NCBI RefSeq assembly: GCF_000943545.1
Contig: NZ_JTHP01000013.1
Location: 1-64,000 of the forward strand
DNA: 64,000 nt
Origin: Paenibacillus terrae
GTDB taxonomy: Bacteria; Bacillota; Bacilli; Paenibacillales; Paenibacillaceae
Direction: 5' to 3'
The notes under the pieces were generated by a model. It was not told the origin of the DNA. It saw only the letters and a list, made by a program, of their open reading frames with translations, and did no database searches. The translations under genes were made by a program, and so were the position numbers. Below are positions 35,168-44,620 of the stretch, in pieces; position 1 is the first letter of the stretch; each line of letters starts with the position of its first letter.

Positions 35168-36687
35168 TTTGATTCTACATCCAGCTGATTGGTAAGCATA
35201 TAATATTCACTTTTGCTAGTAACCCAATTTTTCACACTATTTTTGTACACAACCAGATTGTTTGGATGAACCAGATAAGCGTAGTACGTTTGCTGATTGA
35301 TTCTGTTGAGTGCTTGAGAAATTAACTCATTTCGTTTAGAAGAATCCACAGTCTGATCTAACTGATCAATCATTTTTTCCATCGTCTTATCCTTAATTTT
35401 CCCATAGTTAAGCGAGCCGTCCGGTAAAAAAGAAACATTCAGAAAGTAGCTGGCATCACCACGAGGCGCTATCAGTGGACTGTACATTCCCAAATCCCAA
35501 TCCGAGTTTTTCATGAGGTAATCTTCATAATTTTCAATTTGTTCAATTTGAATACGGATACCCAACTGACTGACTTCTGATTGAAGAGCTTGTGAAAAAA
35601 TCGGGAACTCAGCTCTTGATGCATACGTGACCAGCTTTAGGGTTAGCGGTTTCCCTGCCTGTGTCACTTTTCCATTCTCTACTTGAAGTCCTGCCTTCTG
35701 AAACAACTTGAGCGCCTCTGCTGTTCCCGTCACTCGTGTCGGGTAGTTTGGTACGAATGGGAAATTAGGTAAAAAAGGACCGTTAGCAAGTGTTGCTTGC
35801 CCCCCCATAATGGAATCCTTCAATTCCTCACGGTTCACCATGGCATTAAAAGCCTTACGGAAATATATGTTCTGGAATAGTGGTTTCTCCGTGTTGAAAA
35901 TCAACTCATGTGTGCGTAAGCTCACTACAGAATCTAATGCAAGCCGAGGGTTACTCTTCATTTTTTCCATACTCTCAACAGGAGGCCTGTATACGATATC
36001 AGCGTCCCCCGACAAAATAGCCGATAATCTTGCATTGGCATCCTCATTAAAAGCAAAAACAGCTTGGTCTAGCTTGGCAGGTCCATTCCAGTATCCATTG
36101 TACCGAACAAGACTCAGCGATGTTCCTGCTGTGAAAGACTCCACCTGAAAAGGGCCTGTACCAATTGGCTTTTGATCTTGTTCTTTTGTCGTGGGATCTG
36201 AGATCGCAGTATTGGGGTGAACGAGTTCAGATGGAAACTGAGGAAACGGTTCTTCTGTTACTACACGCAGGGTTTGGCCCGATGCTTCCATTGATTTGAT
36301 TTTCAGTACCTGTCGGACTCCTGGATTCAGCTCCATGGAACGCATCAAGGATTCTTTCACGGTTTCGCCCGTTAATGATTTTCCATTTTGAAAGGTTACC
36401 CCTTCTCGAATTTGAAAATTCCAGTTCTGACTGTCATTACTGGACCATTTTGTGGCAAGCCAAGGCTTAATTTGAAGACTTTCATCCAACTTAACCAACG
36501 TCTCGACGACACCTGCACGAAGTGGAGTATAATCGAGACTGGGATCTATGGTCTGACTAGCAAAGTTAAAAAGAAAGGTCAACTTCTTCTTTGGAGCAGT
36601 CTGTTCCTTTTGGGGGCTGGAACATGCAGCTAGTAATAGAAAGACCAGTAACATACATAGTGTTTGAACAGCTTTGTGTTTATTCAT
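35164..36687 (-). CDS. nikA: Nickel/peptide-type ABC transporter substrate-binding lipoprotein
   Basis: A 507-residue SBP_bac_5 family protein. The signal peptide ends in lipobox LLLAACSS, with the lipidated cysteine near residue 22. The body shows the family pattern: WSSNDSQNWNFQIREGVTFQ, PIGTGPFQVESF, and late YFLNVSFLPDGSLNYGKIKD. Closest in feel to NikA and staphylopine-type binding proteins, which take metals as small-molecule complexes. It heads the nik-type block directly after the FecCD permease. A half-site resembling a Zur box (ATAATTACGA on the minus strand) lies in the 37-bp gap before it. Confidence 0.88.
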   Translation of the reverse strand: MNKHKAVQTLCMLLVFLLLAACSSPQKEQTAPKKKLTFLFNFASQTIDPSLDYTPLRAGVVETLVKLDESLQIKPWLATKWSSNDSQNWNFQIREGVTFQNGKSLTGETVKESLMRSMELNPGVRQVLKIKSMEASGQTLRVVTEEPFPQFPSELVHPNTAISDPTTKEQDQKPIGTGPFQVESFTAGTSLSLVRYNGYWNGPAKLDQAVFAFNEDANARLSAILSGDADIVYRPPVESMEKMKSNPRLALDSVVSLRTHELIFNTEKPLFQNIYFRKAFNAMVNREELKDSIMGGQATLANGPFLPNFPFVPNYPTRVTGTAEALKLFQKAGLQVENGKVTQAGKPLTLKLVTYASRAEFPIFSQALQSEVSQLGIRIQIEQIENYEDYLMKNSDWDLGMYSPLIAPRGDASYFLNVSFLPDGSLNYGKIKDKTMEKMIDQLDQTVDSSKRNELISQALNRINQQTYYAYLVHPNNLVVYKNSVKNWVTSKSEYYMLTNQLDVESK

Positions 36688-36724
36688 ACTTCTCCCTCTA
36701 TTTATCGTAATTATTTTTTATTTA

Positions 36725-37738
36725 CTATGACATCGTTCTCTTGCTACGCAGTAAGTACAAAAAGATGGGTGCCCCCATAATTCCCATCACAATTCCTACG
36801 GGCAATTCCACAGGCGCAAATATCATCCTTGAGAGCAAGTCAGCCGTTTCGAGAACGATGATTCCTATAAGCGCTGCACAGGGTAGCACTATCCGATAAT
36901 TATTACCGACTAAAATTCTGGTGAGATGAGGCACAATAAGACCTACAAAACCAAGTAGACCGACCACACTAACGGCACTCGCAGCCAGTACTGAGGCAAG
37001 ACTGATCATGAACAGTCTCAGCCCCTCTACTCTTAATCCCAGTGATTTTGCTATTCCATCTCCCAGTAACAATACATTGAGCCAACGTCCACTAAGCAAG
37101 GCGATGACAGCTCCAATGACCGTATAAGGAAATAGTTGTTGAACGTCAGGCCAGCTTTTGGCTGACAGACTACCTACCATAAAGGAAAGTGCTCCCTCGA
37201 CCCGGTCGCTGTAAAAGGTCAACAAGCCTGAAATACCTGAGTTTAGAAAAGCAGATACGGCTACCCCAGCCAAAATAAGGCGCACGGAGGACACTCCGTT
37301 CTTCCATGCTAAGCGATAAATCATAGTACCGGCACTAACGGCTCCGACAAAAGCTGCTGGAACAAGCCATTCCCGATGTTCGGGATAGACCAGGATGATG
37401 CCAACACCCATCAGACCTGCACCTGATGATACCCCAATCACATGTGGATCAGCCATCGGATTACGTAGCACGCCCTGAAGAATAGTACCGGATAGAGCCA
37501 TCCCCATTCCCACGAGCCCAGCGATCAATACTCTGGGCAGACGAATATTCCATATTATCGAATGAGATGGGGCCTGATGGTTTCCTGTCACAATGGAGGT
37601 AACCTCGGAAAATCCAACCTTGACGGCGCCAAACATCAGACTGAGCACAATACTAGAGCCTGCAAGAATAAACAGAACTATCAACAGCGTTATACGCCTC
37701 GTCTTGGTTCTTGACCACCCCGACTCATGGTTTTGCAT
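36725..37738 (-). CDS. FecCD-family siderophore/metal-chelate ABC permease
   Basis: About 337 residues from ATG 37738 (MQNHESGWSR), which overlaps the binding-protein gene by 14 bases. Nine to ten membrane helices of the BtuC/FhuB type; the family blocks IRLPRVLIAGLVGMGMALSG, NPMADPHVIGVSSGAGL and GFVGLIVPHLTRILVG are all present. It should import Fe3+-siderophore, haem or cobalamin. No BtuD/FhuC-type ATPase gene accompanies it, so it must borrow an ATPase from elsewhere. Confidence 0.92.
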   Translation of the reverse strand: MQNHESGWSRTKTRRITLLIVLFILAGSSIVLSLMFGAVKVGFSEVTSIVTGNHQAPSHSIIWNIRLPRVLIAGLVGMGMALSGTILQGVLRNPMADPHVIGVSSGAGLMGVGIILVYPEHREWLVPAAFVGAVSAGTMIYRLAWKNGVSSVRLILAGVAVSAFLNSGISGLLTFYSDRVEGALSFMVGSLSAKSWPDVQQLFPYTVIGAVIALLSGRWLNVLLLGDGIAKSLGLRVEGLRLFMISLASVLAASAVSVVGLLGFVGLIVPHLTRILVGNNYRIVLPCAALIGIIVLETADLLSRMIFAPVELPVGIVMGIMGAPIFLYLLRSKRTMS

Positions 37739-38723
37739 GAGCTGTAGAAGGATATACGAGTGTACGCATATACTCCAGGGATTCACTAATGTTCAAACCC
37801 GGAGTCGTAACGAACATTGAGGGCGGAAGAATATGAAGTTGTCCAGAACTTACAGCTTGTAAGGATTTCCACGCAGGATTACTCTCCAGTTGAGATCGGA
37901 TCATCCGCTGCCCATCCTCATCTGACCCATGTACAACTATAAATAGAAAGTCTGGATTCATACTCGCCAAGGTCTCCATACTGAAAGGTACAGAACTAGG
38001 CATTTTACCTGCAGGCAGTGTTTCTGCTATATTCCTCATATGAAGCGCATTGGCGATATCCAGTGCAATACTCGAATCTTTTTGTAGCGATATATTATTC
38101 GCCATTAAGGTGATGATTGCATACGTGGGCTGCTGGTCAGGTAATGATTTGGTAAGTGCCGAAAGTTGGCTGTCCATTTTCGAAATGGAGTTTTGGGCTT
38201 GGTCTTCTTTTCCTATAATCTGTCCCAACAACGCTGCATTACGTCGAATATCCTCTATTGATTTCACCGTTAACATGGCAAAAGGAATATGCGCATCCTT
38301 GAAAGATGGGGCTAGCTGTTGATGAAAAAAAGGATTCCCAATGACCAAATCCGGCTTTAAGCTCAGTAATTTTTCCATACTGACATGATTAATTTCACCC
38401 ACCTGTTGTACACCCTTTGCTTCTTCAGGAATATCCACACCCGCCGATGTCGCTATGCCTACTGCCTTTCCTCCCACCTGATAGAAAAGCTGTGTCAATT
38501 CATTGTTGAGAATCACGATTCGTTCAGGCTTCTTGGGTAATGTTACCTCAGCATCTGTCTGATCCTTAAATGTAAGAGCATCTATACCGGCTGTATTACT
38601 CATGGCTTGGGACTGATCGGTCTTTTGACTTTGGTTTTGAGAAGCTGTCCCACATCCTCCTAAGATAGTAAGTGACAAGAAGCATGCAAGCACAATTTTT
38701 ATTTTTATAAATCCCATATCCAT
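37725..38723 (-). CDS. Siderophore/haem-type substrate-binding lipoprotein (FhuD/BtuF-like)
   Basis: A 332-residue class III binding protein. The signal peptide ends in lipobox LTILGGCG (lipidated cysteine around residue 24). The two lobes with the long connecting helix are visible: PERIVILNNELTQLFYQVGG, then VQQVGEINHVSMEKLLSLKP and DLVIGNPFF. The C-terminal lobe has PDFLFIVVHGSDEDG. The start follows GGGGAG. It overlaps the FecCD permease and probably feeds it. Confidence 0.9.
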   Translation of the reverse strand: MDMGFIKIKIVLACFLSLTILGGCGTASQNQSQKTDQSQAMSNTAGIDALTFKDQTDAEVTLPKKPERIVILNNELTQLFYQVGGKAVGIATSAGVDIPEEAKGVQQVGEINHVSMEKLLSLKPDLVIGNPFFHQQLAPSFKDAHIPFAMLTVKSIEDIRRNAALLGQIIGKEDQAQNSISKMDSQLSALTKSLPDQQPTYAIITLMANNISLQKDSSIALDIANALHMRNIAETLPAGKMPSSVPFSMETLASMNPDFLFIVVHGSDEDGQRMIRSQLESNPAWKSLQAVSSGQLHILPPSMFVTTPGLNISESLEYMRTLVYPSTAHAKP

Positions 38724-38733
38724 ACTCTCCCCT

Positions 38734-40040
38734 TTACATACTAGAGCTTATACGTTTTGGAGAAACCACAGCTCGTAATCCTTCCAAAATTCCAATAATG
38801 ATCAGCGACATCCCCAACAAAGGCATAATGATACCAAGCACTATCATAATCCCTATAAAACTGATCATCTCTTTGCTTGGTTTGGGTGCTGATGGTGCCC
38901 CCCATTTACCTTTGGGACGACGAATCCACCACATTCTGACTCCCCAATAAATCAGCAGCAGTAAAGACAGTGTTGTGAGAAGACACAGGATTTGATTAGG
39001 CCAGCCAAATAAATGACCTTCATGAAGGGGAATTCCATAGGAGAACCATTTCGCTAAAATACCATAGTCATTAAAATCTATTTTAGAGATCAAACGTCCA
39101 CTATACTGGTCAAAATAGGCGGTCATTTCATCTCTGGGATGCACATCCTGACCCGTAATTCCTGAACCGGAGGACTTTGATACTGTATATACTTCCGAAG
39201 AATTCTTAGGCAACCGAAGAACGTATGGAGAAGATATGCGTTCGCTGGATATAACCTTTTCCATTTCGTCAACGCTTAAGCTTCTCCCCTCTTTTTGTGA
39301 CTGAGGCGGATGTTCCTGGCGAGTAGCCCACGGTAAATCCTTATTCTCCACTTTAGATTGCAGTGGGCTCGAGTAAATAGGTGGATAGCCTAGGGATTGC
39401 TGCGAAGTAGCTAAATTGTATATTTGATTACCCATAAATGCAGACCAAGGCAAGCCAGATCCAATAAGAAATAGTAGTGGTATTGCAGCAATCATTCCAG
39501 TAATTGTATGTCTATTTTTTAATTTTTGTCGCTTGGTATCTGATCTTCGAAGGTTCCCCCATCCCCTATAGATTCCAGAGATGATAAGAAATATGGCCCA
39601 ACATGCAGCCAATTCCACTAGGTAATTCACGACAGTCCCACCGACCATCAGTGAACTGTGAAGATTTCGAGTCACATTGGCAAAATGAACATTTGTATCC
39701 TGGCTACCGACTATTTGGTTTATTCGATCCAAATAAACATACTTTTCCTTATCAGAATCAGCATTGTACATGGTAAGACGTGTATTACGGTCAGAACCTG
39801 CAAAATAGCTAATTTTAGTAGTCTTAAACCCATTAAATGTAGTTTCAGTTATGAACTGCTTCTGATTGGGTTAACTGCTGTGTCTGACTGGTTTGAGCGA
39901 AATAAAGATCTTTGTATATAACGTCTTCAATTTCCCCTTTGAAAAGATAGGCTATTCCACTTATGGATAAAGTAATAATCAGTGGAGCAATAAAAAAACC
40001 AGCGCCAAAACATACGGCTAAGTATCTGATTTCTTACCAT
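38734..40040 (-). pseudogene. PepSY-associated membrane protein, frameshifted in the N-terminal part
   Basis: The long open part (38734-39771, 345 residues) has PepSY features: a conserved RNLHSSLMVGG followed by membrane helices, a GHLFGWPNQ motif and a C-terminal helix pair. The missing start can be read upstream in other frames: an ATG at 40040 with AAGGAG, then CFGAGFFIAPLIITLSISGI followed by AYLFKGEIEDVIYKDLYF, then after a second shift FITETTFNGFKTTKISYFAG joining the main frame. Such proteins reduce or help unload siderophore or haem at the membrane. Two one-base indels inactivate it unless they are sequencing errors. Confidence 0.8.
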
Positions 40041-40074
40041 CTGTCAGCTCCTTTAATAACATTGTTCGTTTTTT

Positions 40075-40196
40075 TTATTTTCCGTGATTTTCGTGGTTAT
40101 TGTGATTTTCTTCTTGATCGCTATTTCCATTAGATCCACATCCCATCATTACAGAAAGCAAGCACGCTACCAAAGTAAAATACAACAATTCTTCAT
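40075..40196 (-). pseudogene. Small His-rich lipoprotein, one-base frameshift
   Basis: ATG 40196 is preceded by AGGAGGG. After MKN the frame breaks; restoring one A in the AA run gives LLYFTLVACLLSVMMGCGSN, then GNSDQEENHNNHENHGK and a stop. That is a signal peptide with a plausible lipobox (MMGC) and a 22-residue mature peptide rich in His and Asn. First gene of the metal-uptake operon; a metal-binding extracytoplasmic lipopeptide is a reasonable guess. Confidence 0.55.
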
Positions 40197-40217
40197 CGTA
40201 TCCCTCCTCTTATGATG

Positions 40218-40234
40218 TTAACTATAAAAGTTAA
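40218..40234. promoter_or_regulatory. Inverted repeat upstream of the metal-uptake operon
   Basis: TTAACT-ATAAA-AGTTAA, about 20 bp before the lipoprotein start. Possible operator; it is not a clear Fur or Zur box. Confidence 0.3.
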
Positions 40235-40995
40235 TGAAGCTAAACAAACAGGCTCAATAGGGCTATATTTAGACATCATTCGTGAACATTATGTGATTAA
40301 AGTCATATTTTTTATTATTTTCTCTCCTTATTGATAGAAAGCAAATTAGTTGGTTTAAAACAAAAATCTTTTGTACGATATTCTCACTAAAAAAGTTAAG
40401 CTGTCGTTTATAAAAATTAATATCCGTTTGATAAGGATGGCGATTCTGTTGATTCCTCTCATATACATCAAGAAGCTGGATATGTAAATTATATATATCT
40501 TTATAATTAATCTTAATCTCCTCCTTTTTATTTTGTGATCAGTATACTCATATAGAAAACGAAATAGACATATGATTTCAATTTAATATTTCTCAGAAAT
40601 TAATCAACAAAATAAAAAACTGATGGGTATCATTTCGCCCCAATTTAACAATTACAATCTAAAAAACAGGCCTGTTAATTTTCTGAATATCTCCGTAAGT
40701 TAAACACAAGTTTCGCCTGGATACCGAAGATGCATTCTCCAAATAGCAGGATGAGATTTGAATGAGTATAGCATTTTTCTGGAAACCGGTAGCCATTTCA
40801 CCTGCTACACATAAAGTAAAAATAGCCCCGAAATAGAGAACTTTTCATCGGGGCTATTTAGGTTAGATATTAAATTGTCCTATAGGTAAAAATGTGTATA
40901 TCAAAACTTTATTGTAACCGAGTAAAGGTAATTTCCCTTTATATAATGTTTGTCTTACTTCTTGTTATAAAAATAAACTGTCCTTTTTCACCATA
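40235..40995. other. Gap upstream of the metal-uptake operon
   Basis: AT-rich, about 760 bases, with no convincing gene on either strand. It holds the promoter of the leftward operon and one hairpin at 40820. Confidence 0.4.
40820..40859 (+). terminator. Terminator-like hairpin
   Basis: Perfect 12-bp arms AAATAGCCCCGA/TCGGGGCTATTT around a 16-base loop. No gene is recognisable immediately upstream on either strand. Confidence 0.6.
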
Positions 40996-41268
40996 AAATT
41001 AGATAAATTAGCTCAATCATTAACAGATAATTTTGAAGTTACTGTTCCTCTAAGCAAGAATGTCCTGTTGCTCGGAAGATTCGAAGAAAAATTGCCAACT
41101 CAGCACCTTTCACGTGAAGCTATCGCAATCATGAACAGCTATACCGCTAGCGACTCTCGGAGATATGTATGTTCGAGTGACAGGGATTTTATTTGGTATA
41201 CAAGAAACAATTGTGTTGGAGCAACAGATGATTTAATCAAAACAATACTTGAGAACAGGGACAACTAA
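40996..41268 (+). pseudogene. Unidentified C-terminal fragment
   Basis: An open frame without a clear start reads KLDKLAQSLTDNFEVTVPLS, then RFEEKLPTQHLSREAIAIMN and ends KTILENRDN. Composition is strongly coding-like and it ends at a normal stop, but there is no ATG/GTG with a ribosome site. Not recognised. Probably the end of a truncated gene. Confidence 0.4.
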
Positions 41269-41544
41269 GACGATGAAGAAGTCCTAGCCGCACTGTAATA
41301 TGGGATGCGCTGACTTGTCTTCGACTGAGAAAGACAAAAGAAGACCAACAGACTGACCCGAAGGAAATCTGGCGACGGGGAGTTAGCAAAACTGCTACGT
41401 TTAGAGGTACCGCCATGTACGTATCAGAAATCTGTCGTATGCAACGTCAGATAAGACGAAACCCTAGAGCCGAAGCGGTTCCCCCAACTCCTTCGAGTAC
41501 TAAAGAGCCAAAACGCCACCAAATGGTGTCCGTCCAGATCGTCA

Positions 41545-41608
41545 AGAAACCCACGTCTCAAAAAGACGGGGTTTCTAAACAATCTAAATAACCTTATAAA
41601 ATAAGGTT
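41545..41608. repeat. Two adjacent hairpins
   Basis: 41545-41576: AGAAACCC-A-CGTCT-CAAAA-AGACG-GGGTTTCT. 41590-41608: AACCTTAT-AAA-ATAAGGTT followed by TTCTTT. Either may terminate transcription from the left. The 280 bases before them carry no recognised gene. Confidence 0.5.
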
Positions 41609-41705
41609 TTCTTTGGTTGGTAACTTTATGTAGATGTGCAGTTGTCGGGTGTCGGAGGACAAGAACTTGTATCGGTAACCGATTTCCCCTCGTTTTTTCA
41701 TATTA

Positions 41706-41745
41706 AAAAGCCACTGGTCTCGATTTGTTCAGATCAGCGGCTTAA
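41706..41745 (-). terminator. Imperfect hairpin, possible terminator
   Basis: AAAAAGCC-CTGGTCT and AGATCAG-GGCTT form an imperfect stem; on the minus strand the T-run TTTTTAAT follows. Positioned downstream of the leftward gene at 41750-42037. Confidence 0.4.
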
Positions 41746-41749
41746 CAAA

Positions 41750-42037
41750 TTAATTCTTTCACATATTCAACAACATATTTTTCGATCAACTCGTTTTTAA
41801 CCTTAGCTGTACCATTTTCATCTGCTCACTATCAAGAACTTTAAAATATGAAAGTTTTGCTTGATCCATTGATTTCTGAAACTCATTCTCTTTGAAGACG
41901 AAAATCAGGGCGAACTTTTCCCCAAGCATTTTACTGGCCTTTTTATTGCCCTGCTTGCTCCATCCTTCTTTTTTGCTATCTCTACCTTCCACCAAGAGAT
42001 GTTGCCTACCAACCAGCTCATCTGCATAGCCGTCCAT
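41750..42037 (-). pseudogene. Unknown protein gene fragment, frameshifted near its end
   Basis: Reads MDGYADELVGRQHLLVEGRD, then GNKKASKMLGEKFALIFVFK. After DSEQ a one-base shift moves to ENGTAKVKNELIEKYVVEYV ending KELI, which restores a coding C-terminus. The start is not supported by a ribosome site and the sequence upstream has coding character, so the N-terminus may also be missing. The EGRD-S-K spacing recalls PD-(D/E)XK nucleases, but I cannot support that. Confidence 0.35.
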
Positions 42038-42055
42038 CGTTAAGGAGTTCCTTTT

Positions 42056-42330
42056 GCTGCGGAAGATTGCCTATGAAATTTTGAGGGAAGCCGGCACCTG
42101 GATTCAAAAAAGATTGGACAGACGGTTTTCATCACCAGAACACTAGTGATCAGATAAGCTGCTGTAGAAACAGGAATTGTATACTAATGGCGGGAGCCTT
42201 TTGGACTCTACGGTATTCTGGTGGGCGAGCTTAGATTGTCGCTAATGCCGTTCTCGGAATACAAGGCCATGCTGAAAATCCGTGGATATTACCTACAGTT
42301 TATTAAAGGAGATCATATCCAGTCTCAGTA
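42056..42330 (+). pseudogene. Coding debris of unknown origin
   Basis: Two coherent peptides in different plus-strand frames: VKEFLLLRKIAYEILREAGT (from about 42050) and REPFGLYGILVGELRLSLMP then KAMLKIRGYYLQFIKGDHIQ (about 42190-42330), each ending in stops. They could be pieces of one decayed gene. Not recognised. Confidence 0.25.
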
Positions 42331-43050
42331 GTCTGAAGTTTGCATTATCGTCTTTTATTAATGCTTTGCCCATCCTTTTTGTGTGACGAAATCCTTCATG
42401 AACAGCAGACTATTAATCGAGGGCAAAGTTTTATTCCGATACTACATTACATGGGCATGTGGGGCAAAGAATATTATAAAAAATAAATAAAGAATAAATA
42501 CGTTATCAGGATAAACGTACTTTTTCTATAATATACAATGAGATATTATTTGGTAGCGTCAAGAATTATGTGTAAATTATTATTGGTTATATTCATGGTA
42601 AGAGAATCGTTCCTAGGATGGGCGACAACAATTAATACTTTCATGTTATCTTATTTCTCCTTTCAACATTTCATTTAGAATTATTGACATTATTATTCCT
42701 TCTGAATTTAGAAACATGTGTATGTATATAATAAAAAAGAACTTATGGCTACTGTCAAGCCTTTATTTCAATTGTACCTTTTCGAACATCGAAGTTATTA
42801 ATTTTAAAAATTTAGCATACCGCCCATCCGGAGAACATACCAACGTTTAATTGTTTAATCCAGAACAAAACGGTATTACGATGCAGTTTAGATAGTGAGC
42901 TGCATTTTAAAAAAAGGCTATCCCACTAGCCTTTGGGCTAAGCCCCGCTTGATCAGCTCCATGCTGATTTAACTCTAAACCGGTATTCCTTTACTTGAAG
43001 TCTGAAGGACAAAACTAGTTAAGAATGCAACCTATGGAACAATAAAAAAA
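42331..43050. other. Gap without recognisable genes
   Basis: AT-rich, about 720 bases; no open frame with coding character, no recognised repeat. Confidence 0.4.
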
Positions 43051-43079
43051 TCAAGACTTTGTTTTTATCAAAGTCTTGA
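43051..43079 (-). terminator. Terminator of the first OYE gene
   Basis: Perfect arms TCAAGACTTTG/CAAAGTCTTGA, followed on the minus strand by TTTTTTT. Confidence 0.85.
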
Positions 43080-43133
43080 CCCCTCTATATGACAAGTTAC
43101 ATTATTAATGAAATCATTGTACTCTTCGTGTCA

Positions 43134-44339
43134 TTAACTAAATATTCTTTGATCGGAAGCCATAACATAATGATCAGGAAGTTTAAGTGTATCCAGAGCA
43201 TCAAGTGTTTCTTGGGGTAGAGTCCCACTACTTTCCAGTATCCATCGAACCGTTTTCACACCATAAGGGATTTTTAATTCTTCCATCCTGCCTGTAATGT
43301 TTAATGTAATTTCATCTACGCGATCAGTACGGATTTTTTCTGCTAAGTCAGGTTCTGCAATCGCTGCAGCAGCCATAGCAACTAAATCTCCATATTCAAG
43401 AGCATCAAGAGCCGCCTCTGCTGAGCCGATCCCACCAACAACAATGAGCGGACAGCGTTTGTTAATAACCGATTTGATCACTTGGTTTATCGATTGATTT
43501 TCATAAGCCCCCATTGCAGCTGTATTCTTATAGGAATCTACTCCCCACAGCGAAGAATGGATATAATCTACACCTCTTGAAACTAACTGTTCAATCAGAT
43601 ATAGAGAATCATCGAGTGTATAACCAATATCTGAACCATGAATTTCTTCAGGTGAAATACGGTAGCCTAAAATAAACGGTTCTGCGGACTCTTCTTGCGC
43701 AACTCGTTTGACTTCGTCAAAGATAGCAAGGGCAAAGGCAGAACGCTTTTCAAGACTCCCTCCCCATTTGTCCGTGCGTTTATTGGAAGTCGTAGAAAAG
43801 AACTGTTGAATTAAGTAATGGTTAGCACCATGTATTTCCAGGCCATCAAAACCAGCTTTGATTGCTCTACGAGTTGCATCGCCGAAGAATCCGATCACGT
43901 CTTGGATTTTTCGTTCGCTCATTCCTGTAACTTCGTATTCCAAAAACGGGAATTTAATTGTACTTGGCCCATAGGCTACTCCATAATCTCTCTGCGTAAC
44001 CGATGCTTCACGACCCGTATGGTACACTTGCATTATGGCTTTTGCCCCTTCAGACTTCATGGCTTGCGCCATTTCAGTCATGCCTGGAAGATGTTTGTCG
44101 TCGAAAATTCCATATTGATAGTCAAGCCATTGGGCCATGATATCATTGTAACATGCAGCCGTTATCAATAATTGCCCTGTTTTAGCTCTACGCTTGAAGT
44201 ATGCAATATCGGCATCGGTAACTGTTCCATCTGCATTGGATGAATTGATAACCATCGGTGCCATGACAAAGCGACCCGAAACTTCAATGCCATTCGGGAA
44301 CGACATCGGACGAAATAACGATTCAAATCTGGAGTTCAT
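43134..44339 (-). CDS. Old Yellow Enzyme-family NADH:flavin oxidoreductase
   Basis: A TIM-barrel FMN enzyme reducing activated C=C bonds, nitro-compounds or quinones with NAD(P)H. About 401 residues from ATG 44339 (MNSRFESLFR), seven bases after GAGG. N-terminal RFVMAPMVINSSNADG; substrate-binding pair in FDGLEIHGANHYLIQQFFS; late barrel strands LIVVGGIGSAEAALDAL and LVAMAAAAIAEPDLAEKI bind the FMN phosphate. Similar to the enzyme at 56978, different from the YqjM type at 51034. Divergent from nothing; the TetR gene is upstream on the same strand, and a 41-bp palindrome lies before this gene. Confidence 0.9.
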   Translation of the reverse strand: MNSRFESLFRPMSFPNGIEVSGRFVMAPMVINSSNADGTVTDADIAYFKRRAKTGQLLITAACYNDIMAQWLDYQYGIFDDKHLPGMTEMAQAMKSEGAKAIMQVYHTGREASVTQRDYGVAYGPSTIKFPFLEYEVTGMSERKIQDVIGFFGDATRRAIKAGFDGLEIHGANHYLIQQFFSTTSNKRTDKWGGSLEKRSAFALAIFDEVKRVAQEESAEPFILGYRISPEEIHGSDIGYTLDDSLYLIEQLVSRGVDYIHSSLWGVDSYKNTAAMGAYENQSINQVIKSVINKRCPLIVVGGIGSAEAALDALEYGDLVAMAAAAIAEPDLAEKIRTDRVDEITLNITGRMEELKIPYGVKTVRWILESSGTLPQETLDALDTLKLPDHYVMASDQRIFS

Positions 44340-44405
44340 TGAATTACCCTCTTCCATGTGATTAATTTCACAAAATAAATAAAAAAATAATCATTCTTAT
44401 CCACT

Positions 44406-44446
44406 GAATATAATGAACATGTTCATCGAACATGTTCATTATATTC
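44406..44446. promoter_or_regulatory. 41-bp palindromic operator (probable TetR site)
   Basis: Perfect 19-3-19 palindrome GAATATAATGAACATGTTC-ATC-GAACATGTTCATTATATTC. Each half contains GAACATGTTC, itself a palindrome, so two dimers may bind side by side, as QacR-type TetR regulators do. Located 67 bp before the OYE start and downstream of tetR. Confidence 0.75.
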
Positions 44447-44540
44447 CAACAAAACATTTTATTCAAGGGGAATTTTTACTCCATTAAACAATACTGAACT
44501 GCCCACGTTTTTCTTAGAGATAAATATTTGGTCACCAAAA

Positions 44541-44568
44541 AAAGCAGAATCCATTCCAGATCTGCTTT
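44541..44568 (-). terminator. Terminator of the TetR gene
   Basis: AAAGCAGA/TCTGCTTT arms around a 12-base loop; T-run TTTTTTT on the minus strand. Confidence 0.7.
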
Positions 44569-44620
44569 CCTTAGGTACATTACCACTATTCAATTCTATG
44601 CTTCAAACTCTCGAAATTGA

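Noticed and set aside
36688-36724. Zur box before the nik-type genes
   Set aside because: Only the right half (ATAATTACGA) matches; the left half is an A-run. Recorded as a half-site in the gene entry only.
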